The notes under the pieces are model-generated. The model made no database searches and was not told where the DNA came from. It saw only the letters and a program-made list of their open reading frames with translations. This document shows positions 23,574 through 33,042 of a stretch of 39,860 nucleotides of DNA, piece after piece. Each line of letters begins with the position of its first letter. Within the stretch, counting starts at the first letter, position 1. Made by a program: the position numbers and the translations under genes. The DNA is from JBCBSS01 sp039819065 (GTDB lineage Bacteria > Bacteroidota > Bacteroidia > Cytophagales > Cyclobacteriaceae), in assembly GCA_039819065.1 (NCBI GenBank), contig JBCBSS010000065.1, positions 1 through 39,860 on the forward strand, read 5' to 3'.

Positions 23574-24176
23574 ATGTCTGAGAAAGAATTAATGGCCGTT
23601 TTAATAGGCCTGGGTCTATTGGCAGTTTTCGCCTTGCCCATCATTTACCTTGTCCGCCATAAAATGAAAATCAAACGGGTTTGGGCGGCATTTGCATCTC
23701 AAAATAGCCTCACTCATGAAGAAGGGCGCTACCCAGTCGTATTCGGGGGCATAGATGGTCGCGTATTCGAAATGGGCTCAGCCATAGGCAGAAACCCGGC
23801 ATCGGGTAGGGCCAGTAACCAGCAATTGGTAGAATTCTACGGTTGGGCAGAAATCTTTGGTAACGTACCGAACGGCTTCATTGCCGGAAAGAAAGGCGCA
23901 TTGCAAGGCAAAGGCCCCATTCAAACGGATTCTGATCAATTCAATCGTAAAGTGTGGGCTGACAGCGTAGATAAGGAAGCCGGCAAAGTCTACCTCACAC
24001 CGGAAAGGCAAGAAGCACTCTTAGCATTGGTGAAGTATGACGGCCTGGTTTATGGGCCACAAGGCGATGCGCCTCCTATCGTAACGCTCAGCCGCTCTGG
24101 ATATAAGGTGAGATTGGAGTGGTTAGAAGAAAGAAAAGATGTAATCCTGAAGACAGCGAAGGCCTTTGATAACTAA
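23574..24176 (+). CDS. Single-pass membrane protein, unknown
   Basis: 200 residues. One N-terminal membrane helix (about 7-27, LMAVLIGLGLLAVFALPIIYLV) followed by Arg/Lys, so the C-terminal domain is most likely cytoplasmic. The soluble part has a Gly-rich beta region (VVFGGIDGRVFEMGSAIGR) and a C-terminal stretch resembling a DUF of membrane-associated regulators, but I do not recognise the family. No neighbours within 190 bases in the same direction. Confidence 0.65.
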   Translation: MSEKELMAVLIGLGLLAVFALPIIYLVRHKMKIKRVWAAFASQNSLTHEEGRYPVVFGGIDGRVFEMGSAIGRNPASGRASNQQLVEFYGWAEIFGNVPNGFIAGKKGALQGKGPIQTDSDQFNRKVWADSVDKEAGKVYLTPERQEALLALVKYDGLVYGPQGDAPPIVTLSRSGYKVRLEWLEERKDVILKTAKAFDN

Positions 24177-24379
24177 AAGTGGCATAAACCATACAGATTT
24201 GACCACCTGTACAATTGCTGGAATTTTGCCAGGGAACCGAATTGGCCCCGGCCTTACCTTTTAGGAGATTGAGTTTCTCATCCTCTAATATTTGGGGTTC
24301 AGTAAGTTCATTCTAAACTCCATCTCTATTTCGTTTTAAAATCTTTACTCGCCTCATTGATTTGCTGAAAATCAACGAG

Positions 24380-26764
24380 ATGAGAAGAGGTATTCTATTG
24401 CTTTTGATTATTGGATGTTATTGTCCTGCATTACTTGCACAAAAGCTAGCCCAAGCTATAAAAGGTAAAATAACAGATGTATCTAGTGGTGAGTCACTTA
24501 TTGGGGCTTCCGTTACCATATTAGGAAGTGATCCATTAATAGGCGCTATTTCGGATGTAAATGGCCTTTATGAAATCAAAAATGTTCCTATTGGTCGGCA
24601 GGATATTCAGATATCATATGTCGGATATGAACCATTAATCTACCGTGGGATGCTAGTCACCACTGCCAAGCCTTTAGTACTCGATGTGGCAATGAAAATC
24701 TCCTTACAAAATCTGGATGAAATCGTTGTTACCACATCCGGTGACAAACGCCCGCTCAATGAAATAGCCAAAGTCAGTGCCAGGTCATTTTCTTTAGAAG
24801 AATCTCAGCGGTTTGCCGGAGGACTAAGCGACCCTTCAAGAGTAGCATACAGTTTTCCCGGGGTTACTTTCGGAAACCCACAAGATAATGGTGTGGTAAT
24901 AAGAGGTAATTCTCCAGTCAATGTATTGTGGCGTATAGAAGGTGTGGAAGTGCCTGGGGCATCTCATTTTGGTGGAGGCAACCTGGCCGGAGCAGGGCTC
25001 ATCACCATTTTCAGTGCTAATGTCTTAGGCACCTCTGACTTTCTGACTGGCGCATTTCCAGCTGAATACGGAAATGCAACAGCCGGTGTTTTTGATATCA
25101 ATTTCCGTAGTGGTTCAACCGATGAAACCAAGTATACGGCTCAGTTGGGTGTTTTGGGGGCGGACTTGGCCATAGAAGGGCCATTTAAGCCAGGTTCTGA
25201 AAGCTCATATCTCGTTAACTACCGACATGGGTTTATTGGCTACTATGGTCGTTTGGCCGGTGGTGTTGAACCTGACTATCAGGACATTTCTTTCAAGCTT
25301 AATCTACCATCCAAGCGACTCGGCACCTTGTCTCTGTGGGGAATAGGAGGCCTAAGCTCAATCTTTACACCTTTTGGGGAGTATGAAGTAGAGGATGGGG
25401 AAATTGATCAAAGGGAAACTGAAAGTGATTTCCAACAAGACGATATTAATTTTGATATGGCCGCTGTTGGGGTAAATCACCGACTTCAGATCGGTAAAAA
25501 GTCATTCCTTAATAGCTCATTGGCCGTATCTACCAACGGATATAAATCAATATCCAATTGGTTTGAACCTGATAGTGATACAGTCAATACCGGATCGCTA
25601 TCTCCTTATACAGACATTGAGAGTCGAGAGACCAAATTTACCGCCACTACGAACCTGAATCACCAATTCTCCAATCGATTCAATAGTACCACAGGTGTTA
25701 TCCTTGATTACTTGGTTTTTGATTATAAAGCCCTGCAAGCTGAAGAGCCTCAAGCAGAATTAGTTGAGTTTTTAAATACTTCAGGGAATACCTATAACGT
25801 TCAAGTCTATACCCAATCAGAATTTCAGTTCTCTCCCAGACTGAGCATGCAAGCTGGTCTTAATCTTCATCACTTCGAAATCAATAAAGAAACTACTTTA
25901 GAGCCACGTGCCGGATTAAGTTGGAAAGCGTTATCTAAACTTACCTTCGGGTTAGGATATGGTTTGCACAGTAGAAGGGAGGAACCTAAGGTTTATTTCT
26001 TCGATTATGAATCGCCGTCAGGTGAAATTCGTAATAATGAAAGCCTGAAGAGGAAAAAAGCGAATCACTTCATTTTGAGTGCCGACTATCAAATCACCGA
26101 CGGCCTGAGATTCTTGGTAGAAGGCTATTATCAGCGCCTTTCTGATATCCCTGTAGTACCTGATAGCTCTTACTCGTTTGCCAACTACACCCAGCTTTGG
26201 GAGTTAGACGCCCAACTTACTAACGATGGAATTGGTACAAATATGGGAATCGATTTAAGCCTGGAGCGATCTTTTAACAAAGGTTATTATTACTTACTGA
26301 CAGCCTCATTCTACGATTCTAAATATACAGGAGGAGATGGAATCGAGCGAAACACACTTTTCAATAGGGGGTATTTGTCCACTATTACAGCGGGGAAAGA
26401 GTTTTTGATTACCCGACGAAAGAAGAATCAGCTAAACCTGTTAGGGATCAATTTCAATGTAACCTACATGGGAGGTCAACGCATAACGCCCTTTTTGCCT
26501 GTGGAAAGCCAGATAGAACAAGAAGCTGTCTTAGATTACGATCGATTATACAGTTTGCAGTCCGATCCTGAATTATGGATCAATGCCGGCATTACCTACA
26601 AGATCAACAAAGCAAAAAGTACCGCCACCTGGGGCCTGGATTTTCAAAATGCCACTTTAAATGAGCAGCTTCAAGGCTATGAGTTCAATTTTGTCAATAA
26701 TGCCGTTGAGGAAGATCGGGTTTTGTTTTTGTTGCCTAACTTTTACTATAAAATTGAATTTTGA
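24380..26764 (+). CDS. TonB-dependent receptor with regulatory-like N-domain
   Basis: 794 residues from ATG 24380; TTG 24362 would add six non-signal residues. Signal peptide MRRGILLLLIIGCYCPALLA. CarboxypepD_reg-like domain (about 27-105, with ITDVSSGESLIGASVTILG and DVNGLYEIKNVPIG). A plug domain with NGVVIRGNSPVNVLWRIEGVEV and AEYGNATAGVFDINFRSG. Then an outer-membrane barrel ending NFYYKIEF with a terminal Phe, the BAM recognition signature. It imports a TonB-dependent substrate, not identifiable here. No SusD partner is present, so it is not a classic polysaccharide-utilisation pair. It is followed after 2 bases by a sensor kinase and regulator, so the receptor and signalling genes form one operon. 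Confidence 0.92.
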   Translation: MRRGILLLLIIGCYCPALLAQKLAQAIKGKITDVSSGESLIGASVTILGSDPLIGAISDVNGLYEIKNVPIGRQDIQISYVGYEPLIYRGMLVTTAKPLVLDVAMKISLQNLDEIVVTTSGDKRPLNEIAKVSARSFSLEESQRFAGGLSDPSRVAYSFPGVTFGNPQDNGVVIRGNSPVNVLWRIEGVEVPGASHFGGGNLAGAGLITIFSANVLGTSDFLTGAFPAEYGNATAGVFDINFRSGSTDETKYTAQLGVLGADLAIEGPFKPGSESSYLVNYRHGFIGYYGRLAGGVEPDYQDISFKLNLPSKRLGTLSLWGIGGLSSIFTPFGEYEVEDGEIDQRETESDFQQDDINFDMAAVGVNHRLQIGKKSFLNSSLAVSTNGYKSISNWFEPDSDTVNTGSLSPYTDIESRETKFTATTNLNHQFSNRFNSTTGVILDYLVFDYKALQAEEPQAELVEFLNTSGNTYNVQVYTQSEFQFSPRLSMQAGLNLHHFEINKETTLEPRAGLSWKALSKLTFGLGYGLHSRREEPKVYFFDYESPSGEIRNNESLKRKKANHFILSADYQITDGLRFLVEGYYQRLSDIPVVPDSSYSFANYTQLWELDAQLTNDGIGTNMGIDLSLERSFNKGYYYLLTASFYDSKYTGGDGIERNTLFNRGYLSTITAGKEFLITRRKKNQLNLLGINFNVTYMGGQRITPFLPVESQIEQEAVLDYDRLYSLQSDPELWINAGITYKINKAKSTATWGLDFQNATLNEQLQGYEFNFVNNAVEEDRVLFLLPNFYYKIEF

Positions 26765-26766
26765 GT

Positions 26767-27810
26767 ATGCGACATCACTGGACTCGGACTAAGCGTTTTT
26801 TTTCATGGAAATTATTAGTATTGCTAGCCACTTACGCTATAGGGCTTCAGTTGGTGATTGACTTCTCAAGGTGGTTTCGCGACCCAACCTACTCATTTTC
26901 GTTTTTCAGGTTTTTCATAAGTTTCTTTATCAACTACCCGAACCTACTCTTCGTTTGTTTTCTCAACTATCACCTCATCAGTTTTCTAAATGATAAGTTT
27001 CCTTGGGAAATCAGGAGTAAAATCCCACAGAGGCTATTGTTGGAAATAAGCTTGACAATTTTGATTGTCACTAGTCAGGTCATTCTAATAAATATAATCA
27101 TAGCCATCATCCGTAATGACCAGATTGACCTTACGGCATACATATACAGCGCTGTAGTAGGTATAGTTATCAACCTTATCCTGATCACCACTATGGAATT
27201 CTACTTGCAGTTAAAAAGGCAACACGATGTAGCGCTTGACAATGAGTGGTTAAAAAAGGAAAACTTTCAGTTCAAATACGCGCTGCTCAAGAAACAGCTT
27301 GATCCCCATTTCCTTTTCAATAGTCTTAACTCGCTATCTTCTCTGATCTCCCTTGACGAACAAAGAGCCAAGGAATCTGTGCGAAAGCTATCGCAGGTTT
27401 ACCGGTACGTACTCGAGCATGCGGAGAAATCATTGGTGACGCTAGAAGAAGAAGTTCGATTTGTAGAAAGCTATATATATCTATTGAAAGTTCGATTCCA
27501 GCAAGATCTGGTAATTAACCTTAAGGTTGATCCCGATCACTTCCCCAAACTAATCGTACCAATGACCTTGCAACTGCTTATTGAAAACGCAGTGAAACAC
27601 AATGTAATCCTAGAAGGTGAACCTTTGATAGTCGATGTTGAGATAAACAATACTCAAATTCTGGTCAGGAATCCGCTGAAACCGAAACAAGGAGTAAACT
27701 CCAAGGGTATAGGGTTGCGTAACCTAAAGCAGAAGTATAAGTTTCATCAAAAGGATATTCATGTTGAGAGTGGCGCAGGTAGATTTCAAGTTTACATTCC
27801 ATTGCTTTGA
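26767..27810 (+). CDS. LytS-type sensor histidine kinase (His_kinase family)
   Basis: 347 residues from ATG 26767; the TTG at 26761 overlaps the receptor stop. Four hydrophobic segments (roughly 14-33, 48-75, 90-114, 124-146) form the membrane part. They are followed by a short coiled linker and the kinase core: KKQLDPHFLFNSLNSL with the phospho-acceptor His181, N-box LLIENAVKHN (Asn274) and G-box KGIGLRNL. There is no periplasmic sensor domain, so sensing is probably through the membrane segments or the neighbouring receptor. It should phosphorylate the LytTR regulator encoded 3 bases downstream. Confidence 0.9.
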   Translation: MRHHWTRTKRFFSWKLLVLLATYAIGLQLVIDFSRWFRDPTYSFSFFRFFISFFINYPNLLFVCFLNYHLISFLNDKFPWEIRSKIPQRLLLEISLTILIVTSQVILINIIIAIIRNDQIDLTAYIYSAVVGIVINLILITTMEFYLQLKRQHDVALDNEWLKKENFQFKYALLKKQLDPHFLFNSLNSLSSLISLDEQRAKESVRKLSQVYRYVLEHAEKSLVTLEEEVRFVESYIYLLKVRFQQDLVINLKVDPDHFPKLIVPMTLQLLIENAVKHNVILEGEPLIVDVEINNTQILVRNPLKPKQGVNSKGIGLRNLKQKYKFHQKDIHVESGAGRFQVYIPLL

Positions 27811-27813
27811 GCT

Positions 27814-28587
27814 ATGACGAAGATTGCGATTATAGAAGACGAGGTACTGGCACAACAGGAACTCAAACAAATGTTGGATCAAATCAACTTGGGATATGAG
27901 GTGGTAGTGAGTCTCAGATCCATTGCCCAAAGTGTATCCTGGCTGAAGAAAAATGCTAATGGAATTGACCTGATCTTTGCGGATATAGAGTTGTTGGATG
28001 GCAAGTGCTTTCAGGTTTTTGAACAAGTCGATATTAATGTCCCTATTATATTTCTTACTGCCTATGACGAATACGCTGTTCAGGCATTTAAGGTAAACAG
28101 TATAGATTACCTATTGAAACCACTTGAATTTGATAGCCTGGAAAAGGCACTAGACAAATATCAAAGGAGGACTACTGATCAAAGAAACGTCTCGCTAGAT
28201 GAAATACGAATGCTCATGAGACCAGAGCCCGATGTTTACAAGGACAGAATTGCCATCAAGGCTGGTGACACATATAAGCATTTGCCGGTATCAGAAGTGG
28301 CGTATTTTCAGGCAGAAGATAAGGCCGTTAACCTATTCACAATTAGAAATGAGAAGTATGTCATATATCAAACACTAAAGGAGCTGGAAGATCGATTAAA
28401 CCCACGTCACTTTTTCCGAGTATCGCGTACACACCTTGTACATATTAACTCAGTTCAGAGAGCCTCGAAGTACTTCAACAGTCGCCTTAAGCTGACATTA
28501 GATCCGGAACCCAGTGAAAGTATTCTGATAAGTCGAGTGAAAGTGCCCGAATTCTTAAGATGGATGGATGGAGATGACCTTGACTGA
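27814..28587 (+). CDS. LytTR-family response regulator
   Basis: 257 residues. REC domain: acidic pocket Glu8-Asp9, phospho-acceptor Asp57 in LIFADIELL, Thr82, Lys102 in DYLLKPLEF. A linker leads to a C-terminal LytTR DNA-binding domain (DRIAIKAGDTYKHLPVSEV.., FFRVSRTHLVHINSV). It probably controls its own TonB receptor operon; the operator is not identified. It is the last gene of the receptor-kinase-regulator operon, and its stop is 11 bases from the stop of the convergent regulator. Confidence 0.92.
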   Translation: MTKIAIIEDEVLAQQELKQMLDQINLGYEVVVSLRSIAQSVSWLKKNANGIDLIFADIELLDGKCFQVFEQVDINVPIIFLTAYDEYAVQAFKVNSIDYLLKPLEFDSLEKALDKYQRRTTDQRNVSLDEIRMLMRPEPDVYKDRIAIKAGDTYKHLPVSEVAYFQAEDKAVNLFTIRNEKYVIYQTLKELEDRLNPRHFFRVSRTHLVHINSVQRASKYFNSRLKLTLDPEPSESILISRVKVPEFLRWMDGDDLD

Positions 28588-28598
28588 AGAAGTGTCAA

Positions 28599-29291
28599 TC
28601 AAGCAGAACTTTGCTGCAATACACTAATCACCTCGTTTTTGTAAGACCGTCCGATCGGTAGCTCTTTGCCTTTTACTACCACTACCCGTTTATTCCAAGA
28701 GTCTATTTTGCGCTTAGCAATGATGAAAGACTTGTGTATGCGTAAGAATTGCTCTTCACTCAGTTTCTTCCCTGTATCTTGAAGCGTTTGCTTGCAGGAG
28801 ATGATTCTATCGTCGAGATGGATGTGCACATAATCGCGTTGGCTTTCTATGTACAGAATTTCATTGGGTAAGACCGACACACTTTTGCGTTGGGCCTTAA
28901 AATAAATGGGTTTTGAAGCTGAGGCGATATCAGCTTCTCCGACCGACACCTTGCTTACGGCTTGTAGGAACCTGTGCAATGGGATCGGCTTGACCAGATA
29001 ATCAACGACATTCAATTCATATCCTTCTAAAGCATATTGTGCGTAGGCAGTAGTTACGATTACAGCTGGAGGATTAACCAGTGTTTTCAGGAATTCAAAG
29101 CCTTTGATACTGGGTAAATGCAAGTCCAGGAACAGCAGGTCAACTTTGTTCTCTTTTAAGAATACTTGTGCCTTGATGGCATTGTTACTGATGCCATTGA
29201 GCTCTAAATAAGGCACCTGCTGTATATAATCAGCCAGCAGCTCAGCCGCCAACGGCTCATCTTCAAGGATATGACACTTGATTTTCTTCAC
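28599..29291 (-). CDS. LytTR-family response regulator (second pair)
   Basis: 230 residues, shorter than the first regulator. REC: Glu10-Asp11, Asp56 in LLFLDLHLP, Thr80, Lys101 in DYLVKPIPL. C-terminal LytTR domain (YFKAQRKSVSVLPNEILYIES, QFLRIHKSFIIAKRKID). Its start overlaps the 3' end of its kinase gene by 29 bases, so the two are translationally coupled. It belongs to a classic Bacteroidota LytS/LytTR operon. Confidence 0.92.
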   Translation of the reverse strand: MKKIKCHILEDEPLAAELLADYIQQVPYLELNGISNNAIKAQVFLKENKVDLLFLDLHLPSIKGFEFLKTLVNPPAVIVTTAYAQYALEGYELNVVDYLVKPIPLHRFLQAVSKVSVGEADIASASKPIYFKAQRKSVSVLPNEILYIESQRDYVHIHLDDRIISCKQTLQDTGKKLSEEQFLRIHKSFIIAKRKIDSWNKRVVVVKGKELPIGRSYKNEVISVLQQSSA

Positions 29292-30336
29292 TTAGATCAA
29301 TTGATAAATCAACACGATATTGCTGATCAGAAGGGGTAACGACTAACGAGAATGCTTTGTACTGCAATTCTAGTTGTCGCTCCAGATTCTTTAAGCCAAT
29401 GCCCTGATCAGATGGCTTGGCAAGCGTGCTGATAGAATTGACCACACTAAACTGCAAATGACATTTATCTTCCAATTGCAGCACGATTTCTACCTTGTTC
29501 TCACCAATATTCTCAAATGCACCATGCTTGAATGCATTCTCTACCAAAGGTAGTAGTAATAAAGGTGCGATGTATAAACCATCCAATGCTTCCTCGATCG
29601 CGAGATTTAACTCCAATTGATCACCAAAACGTAACCTTTCGAGGTCAACATAATGAAGGATCAATTCCACTTCCTTGGCCAACGGAATGTAGGCTTCTGT
29701 GTTGCCATAGAGCATAAACTTAAAAAGCTCAGCAAGCTTGATGATCACGTCCGGTGCCCTATCGGACTTTTTACGTGCTAAGACATACAGGTTGTTCAGC
29801 GTGTTCAGTAAGAAGTGAGGGTTGGTTTGCTGCCTCAATGCCGTGAGCTCAGCTGTCACTTTCTCCTTTTCCAGTTCCTTTTCTCTGTTTCTGGCAAGCT
29901 GCTGTTTGTGCAATAAAACCAATGCGCTACCCATGCCAGCCACTAGCAATATATCTATGATAGAGGAAGAGATGCGAGGCAGGCTAAACAAGTTCTCGTC
30001 AGAAGCCAACTCGCCGGTCAGAGCAGGCTGCACAAAAAGATATACCGAAAGACGGAAGAGCAAAGCCGTGGTTACGAGGCCAGCGAAGAACAGGCCCAGC
30101 TTTACTAAAGGCCGCTTTGAGACCGGCAACAACCAAAATGCTACCCAATAGGTAAATAGTATTTTAGGCATCAATACACCTACCTGGCTCATTGAAGCTA
30201 TGAATAACACCTGCTGTATACCTAGATCCTCATGTTTTGGATAGATCCATACGTATTCGTGGTATATTTTGAATGCCAGGTAAATACCCCAAAAGCCAAT
30301 ATGCCACTGTAGGTAAATGAGCGCTTTCTTAGTCAT
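29263..30336 (-). CDS. LytS-type sensor histidine kinase (second pair)
   Basis: 357 residues from ATG 30336. The frame extends ten codons further to a GTG, but AAGGAGTAC lies just before ATG 30336, one of the few clear Shine-Dalgarno sequences in the window, and fixes the start. Membrane segments lie at about 10-23, 42-70, 77-102 and 124-142. A helical linker rich in Glu/Lys leads to RQQTNPHFLLNTLNNLY with His174 and LVENAFKHGAF with Asn267, and a degenerate G-box (GIGLKNLERQL). The partner is the regulator downstream. Confidence 0.9.
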   Translation of the reverse strand: MTKKALIYLQWHIGFWGIYLAFKIYHEYVWIYPKHEDLGIQQVLFIASMSQVGVLMPKILFTYWVAFWLLPVSKRPLVKLGLFFAGLVTTALLFRLSVYLFVQPALTGELASDENLFSLPRISSSIIDILLVAGMGSALVLLHKQQLARNREKELEKEKVTAELTALRQQTNPHFLLNTLNNLYVLARKKSDRAPDVIIKLAELFKFMLYGNTEAYIPLAKEVELILHYVDLERLRFGDQLELNLAIEEALDGLYIAPLLLLPLVENAFKHGAFENIGENKVEIVLQLEDKCHLQFSVVNSISTLAKPSDQGIGLKNLERQLELQYKAFSLVVTPSDQQYRVDLSIDLSEENQVSYP

Positions 30337-30528
30337 GTACTCCTTCAAAACTAAAGAAACCCACACGCTTCATGTTGCGCCGTAGTCAAACGACAGGGTT
30401 TGGTAGACGAACCGCTCTTTTTGAAACAAAACGATACTTTGAACTGCTCAACCCTGCTTTGTGGCATTTGATTTATCCTCGGCATCAAAGTTTCCGTTTT
30501 ATTTACTCAAACATCAATTGTAGAGAGT

Positions 30529-31010
30529 GAACTTAATCATTTGATAGTGAGTCTGATCGAGCGCGTTTGTAACGCGTTCGCAAGCTTTAGGGCACGCGTT
30601 ACAAACGCGCGCCAACCACGTCGGTTGATGTAAACTGTTTATTCAAAATATGGTCATTTCGGTATGACGCTCTGATTATTAGAGAGATAAATTTCTCATT
30701 GCATTCGAAATGACTTCGGGGAGAGGATACCAATCGGGGCATAAACTTAATCAGTTGTTTGTGAGACTGCGATCGAGCGCGTTTGTAACGCGTTCGCAAG
30801 ATTCTAGAGCACACGTTATAAACGCGCGCCAACCTCTTCGGTTGATGTGGATTATTTAATCAAAAGGTGGTCATTTAGGTATGACTTCCTGATTATTAGA
30901 GAGATAGATTTCTCATTACATTCGAAATGACTTCGAGGAGAGGATTCCGATCGAGCGCGTTTGCAACGCGTTCGTAAGTTCTATGGCACGCGTTATAAAC
31001 GCGCGCCAGC
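30529..31010. repeat. Tandem array of compound palindromic repeat units
   Basis: Three copies of a long hairpin: GCGCGTTTGTAACGCGT / ACGCGTTACAAACGCGC (30561-30577/30594-30610, perfect 17-bp stem), 30777-30827 and 30955-31004 (1-3 changes each). Between them lie two copies of GTTGATGT.. and of a GTCATTTCGG..TCGAAATGAC element (30653-30714, 30870-30931). The unit is about 180-216 bases, present 2.5 times, directly before the esterase gene at 31053. No ORF within. No regular spacer, so not CRISPR. Confidence 0.8.
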
Positions 31011-31052
31011 CAAATGCTAATGAAGATTTAAAACCATTTAAATTGATCCAGT

Positions 31053-33020
31053 ATGCATAAAAACCTCAAGGTAATTCTATTCATATGCTTTGTGTCTCAG
31101 GTCAATGCACAACAGCTTCACTATGCTGAAAAGCAGATGACCATCCACTCTAAAATCTTGCAAGAAGATCGCAAGATTCAGCTTTATTTTCCTTCCTATA
31201 GCCCTAAGGCCAGCATGGTATTCTACGTTCTGGACGGCAATTGGAACTACGAATTGGTGAAGGGCACGTTAAGCCATTGGGTGAGATGGGAGCTAATACC
31301 GGATGTGGTAATCGTAGCCATTGATAATATGGGCACAAGGACACGAGATATGACACCTACCAATGATGAAGCGAAGTTTCCCGGTAGTGGTGGTGCCAGC
31401 CAATTCCTGAAATTCCTAGCGCAAGAACTCCAACCGGCCATTCAGAAAGAATTTGATCACGCTAGCTATAGTGTACTCTTTGGCCATAGTTTTGGAGGGC
31501 TGTTCTCACTATATGCGCTAAAAGAACAGCCCGACTTGTTCGATGCGTACATAGTAGCAAGCCCTTCAGTTTGGTGGAAAGACCGCTATATGTATGGGAC
31601 ATATCATTTTGACGAGCTTCAATATAAACCATTCGTCTATTCTACCGCTGGAACCAATGATAGAGAAAATACTCAGGCTAATGAGGATTACATAGCTTGG
31701 CTGAAGCAGGAAAAACTGGACCAGAGACTTGAACTATATGCTGACGTAACTGAGGGAGAGGATCACTTTAGCAACGTGCCTATCACTTTACACAACGGGC
31801 TGAAGCACCTGATTGCCAAAGAAAAGTGGTCCAATCAGCTAATATCTGCTTACGATAAGAACGGGCTGAACGCAATTGAGCGCGAAACGCAAACGCTAAG
31901 CAATGAGCTGGGAATCAGGTTTGTCTTTCCGACTGACGCTTTGCTTAAAAAGTCTTTGGTACTACACCGAGAAAAACGAACAGGCGATGCCATCGATTTA
32001 TTGAGGTGGATCCATGATGAGCAACCTCATAGTTATCAGCCGCCATATTACTTAGGCTATCTTTTAAGTATCCAGAATGATCATGTCCGTGCGATGAGAT
32101 ACTATCAAAAAGCGCTGGACATCGGAGGTATGCCGGAGCGGATGCGCATAGTTATAGAGGATGAGATTGGAGTCCTTAGCCAACCATTAAGGCTGCTCAA
32201 AGCTTTTTCCACCGATGAGGTAGAAACTTCTATCGCTTTTACACCAGATGAAACCATGGTTTTTGTTTCCAGGCACAGTGGTGAATGGGGTAAACGGGAC
32301 AACCCTCCATCCAAGATTCATCAATATCGCAAACAGGGAAGTGAATGGAAGTACCTTGGGTTATCTCCCTTCAGCAGTAAAAGCACTGATGATAAGGACT
32401 CGGACATATTCATATCCTATGATGGAAACGAGGCTTTTTTTACTTCTACGCGAGCCTATCCGGGTAAGGAGGGCGGTAGTGCCGACATCTGGAAGAGCAC
32501 CAAAACCAAATCAGGTTGGTCTGAGCCTAGACCGGTCAAGGAAGCCAATTCAGCCGGTTACGAAGCCAGTCCTGTGACAGATGCCGCCGGTAATCTATAT
32601 TTCAGTTCTATCCGTGAAGGAGGACACGGGCTGGGCGATTTCTATATGGCGAAGCGCAACAAGGACGGCAGTTACCAAGCCCCTGAGATACTATCAGGAC
32701 AGATCAATGCGGCTTCAGGAGAATGGAACTTGTTAGTGAGTCCTGAAGCCGATTGGATCATTTTCGAATCGTCTGGAAGGGATGAAGGTCTGTCAAATTA
32801 CGGGGACTTATATCTTTCTCAAAAGACCAGAAATGGCTGGAGTAAGCCTGTGCATTTAACCTTCATCAACAGCACTGGTTCTGATCTGAACGTACGCTAT
32901 TTGCCAAACTCTGACAAGCTAGTCATGATCAGTAGTACGCGTCTGGAGAGTAAGGATACTAGCGTTTTTGAAATAGACAAAACGGTATTGGATCAATATT
33001 TTATAACTAGCTTAAAATAA
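31053..33020 (+). CDS. Secreted esterase fused to PD40 propeller
   Basis: 655 residues. Signal peptide MHKNLKVILFICFVSQVNA. Residues 20-255 are an alpha/beta-hydrolase esterase (esterase D/IroE-like) with nucleophile Ser146 in VLFGHSFGGLF and His238 in EGEDHFSNV. Residues about 300-370 resemble TPR helices (RTGDAIDLLRWIHDEQPHSYQPP, ALDIGG). Residues about 390-650 carry PD40 blades (FTPDETMVFVSRHSGEWG, DISYDGNEAFFTST, GLGDFYMAKRNKDGSYQAPE). The combination is unusual: an esterase with an exported propeller paralogous to those at 8048 and 9181. Substrate unknown; it likely acts in the periplasm or at the surface. Confidence 0.87.
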   Translation: MHKNLKVILFICFVSQVNAQQLHYAEKQMTIHSKILQEDRKIQLYFPSYSPKASMVFYVLDGNWNYELVKGTLSHWVRWELIPDVVIVAIDNMGTRTRDMTPTNDEAKFPGSGGASQFLKFLAQELQPAIQKEFDHASYSVLFGHSFGGLFSLYALKEQPDLFDAYIVASPSVWWKDRYMYGTYHFDELQYKPFVYSTAGTNDRENTQANEDYIAWLKQEKLDQRLELYADVTEGEDHFSNVPITLHNGLKHLIAKEKWSNQLISAYDKNGLNAIERETQTLSNELGIRFVFPTDALLKKSLVLHREKRTGDAIDLLRWIHDEQPHSYQPPYYLGYLLSIQNDHVRAMRYYQKALDIGGMPERMRIVIEDEIGVLSQPLRLLKAFSTDEVETSIAFTPDETMVFVSRHSGEWGKRDNPPSKIHQYRKQGSEWKYLGLSPFSSKSTDDKDSDIFISYDGNEAFFTSTRAYPGKEGGSADIWKSTKTKSGWSEPRPVKEANSAGYEASPVTDAAGNLYFSSIREGGHGLGDFYMAKRNKDGSYQAPEILSGQINAASGEWNLLVSPEADWIIFESSGRDEGLSNYGDLYLSQKTRNGWSKPVHLTFINSTGSDLNVRYLPNSDKLVMISSTRLESKDTSVFEIDKTVLDQYFITSLK

Positions 33021-33042
33021 GCACTTTACGTATTCTGATCAT

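Noticed and set aside
30529..31010. CRISPR array
   Set aside because: Repeats are palindromic hairpins at 216- and 178-base distance, the intervening DNA is itself repeated, and there are no cas genes.
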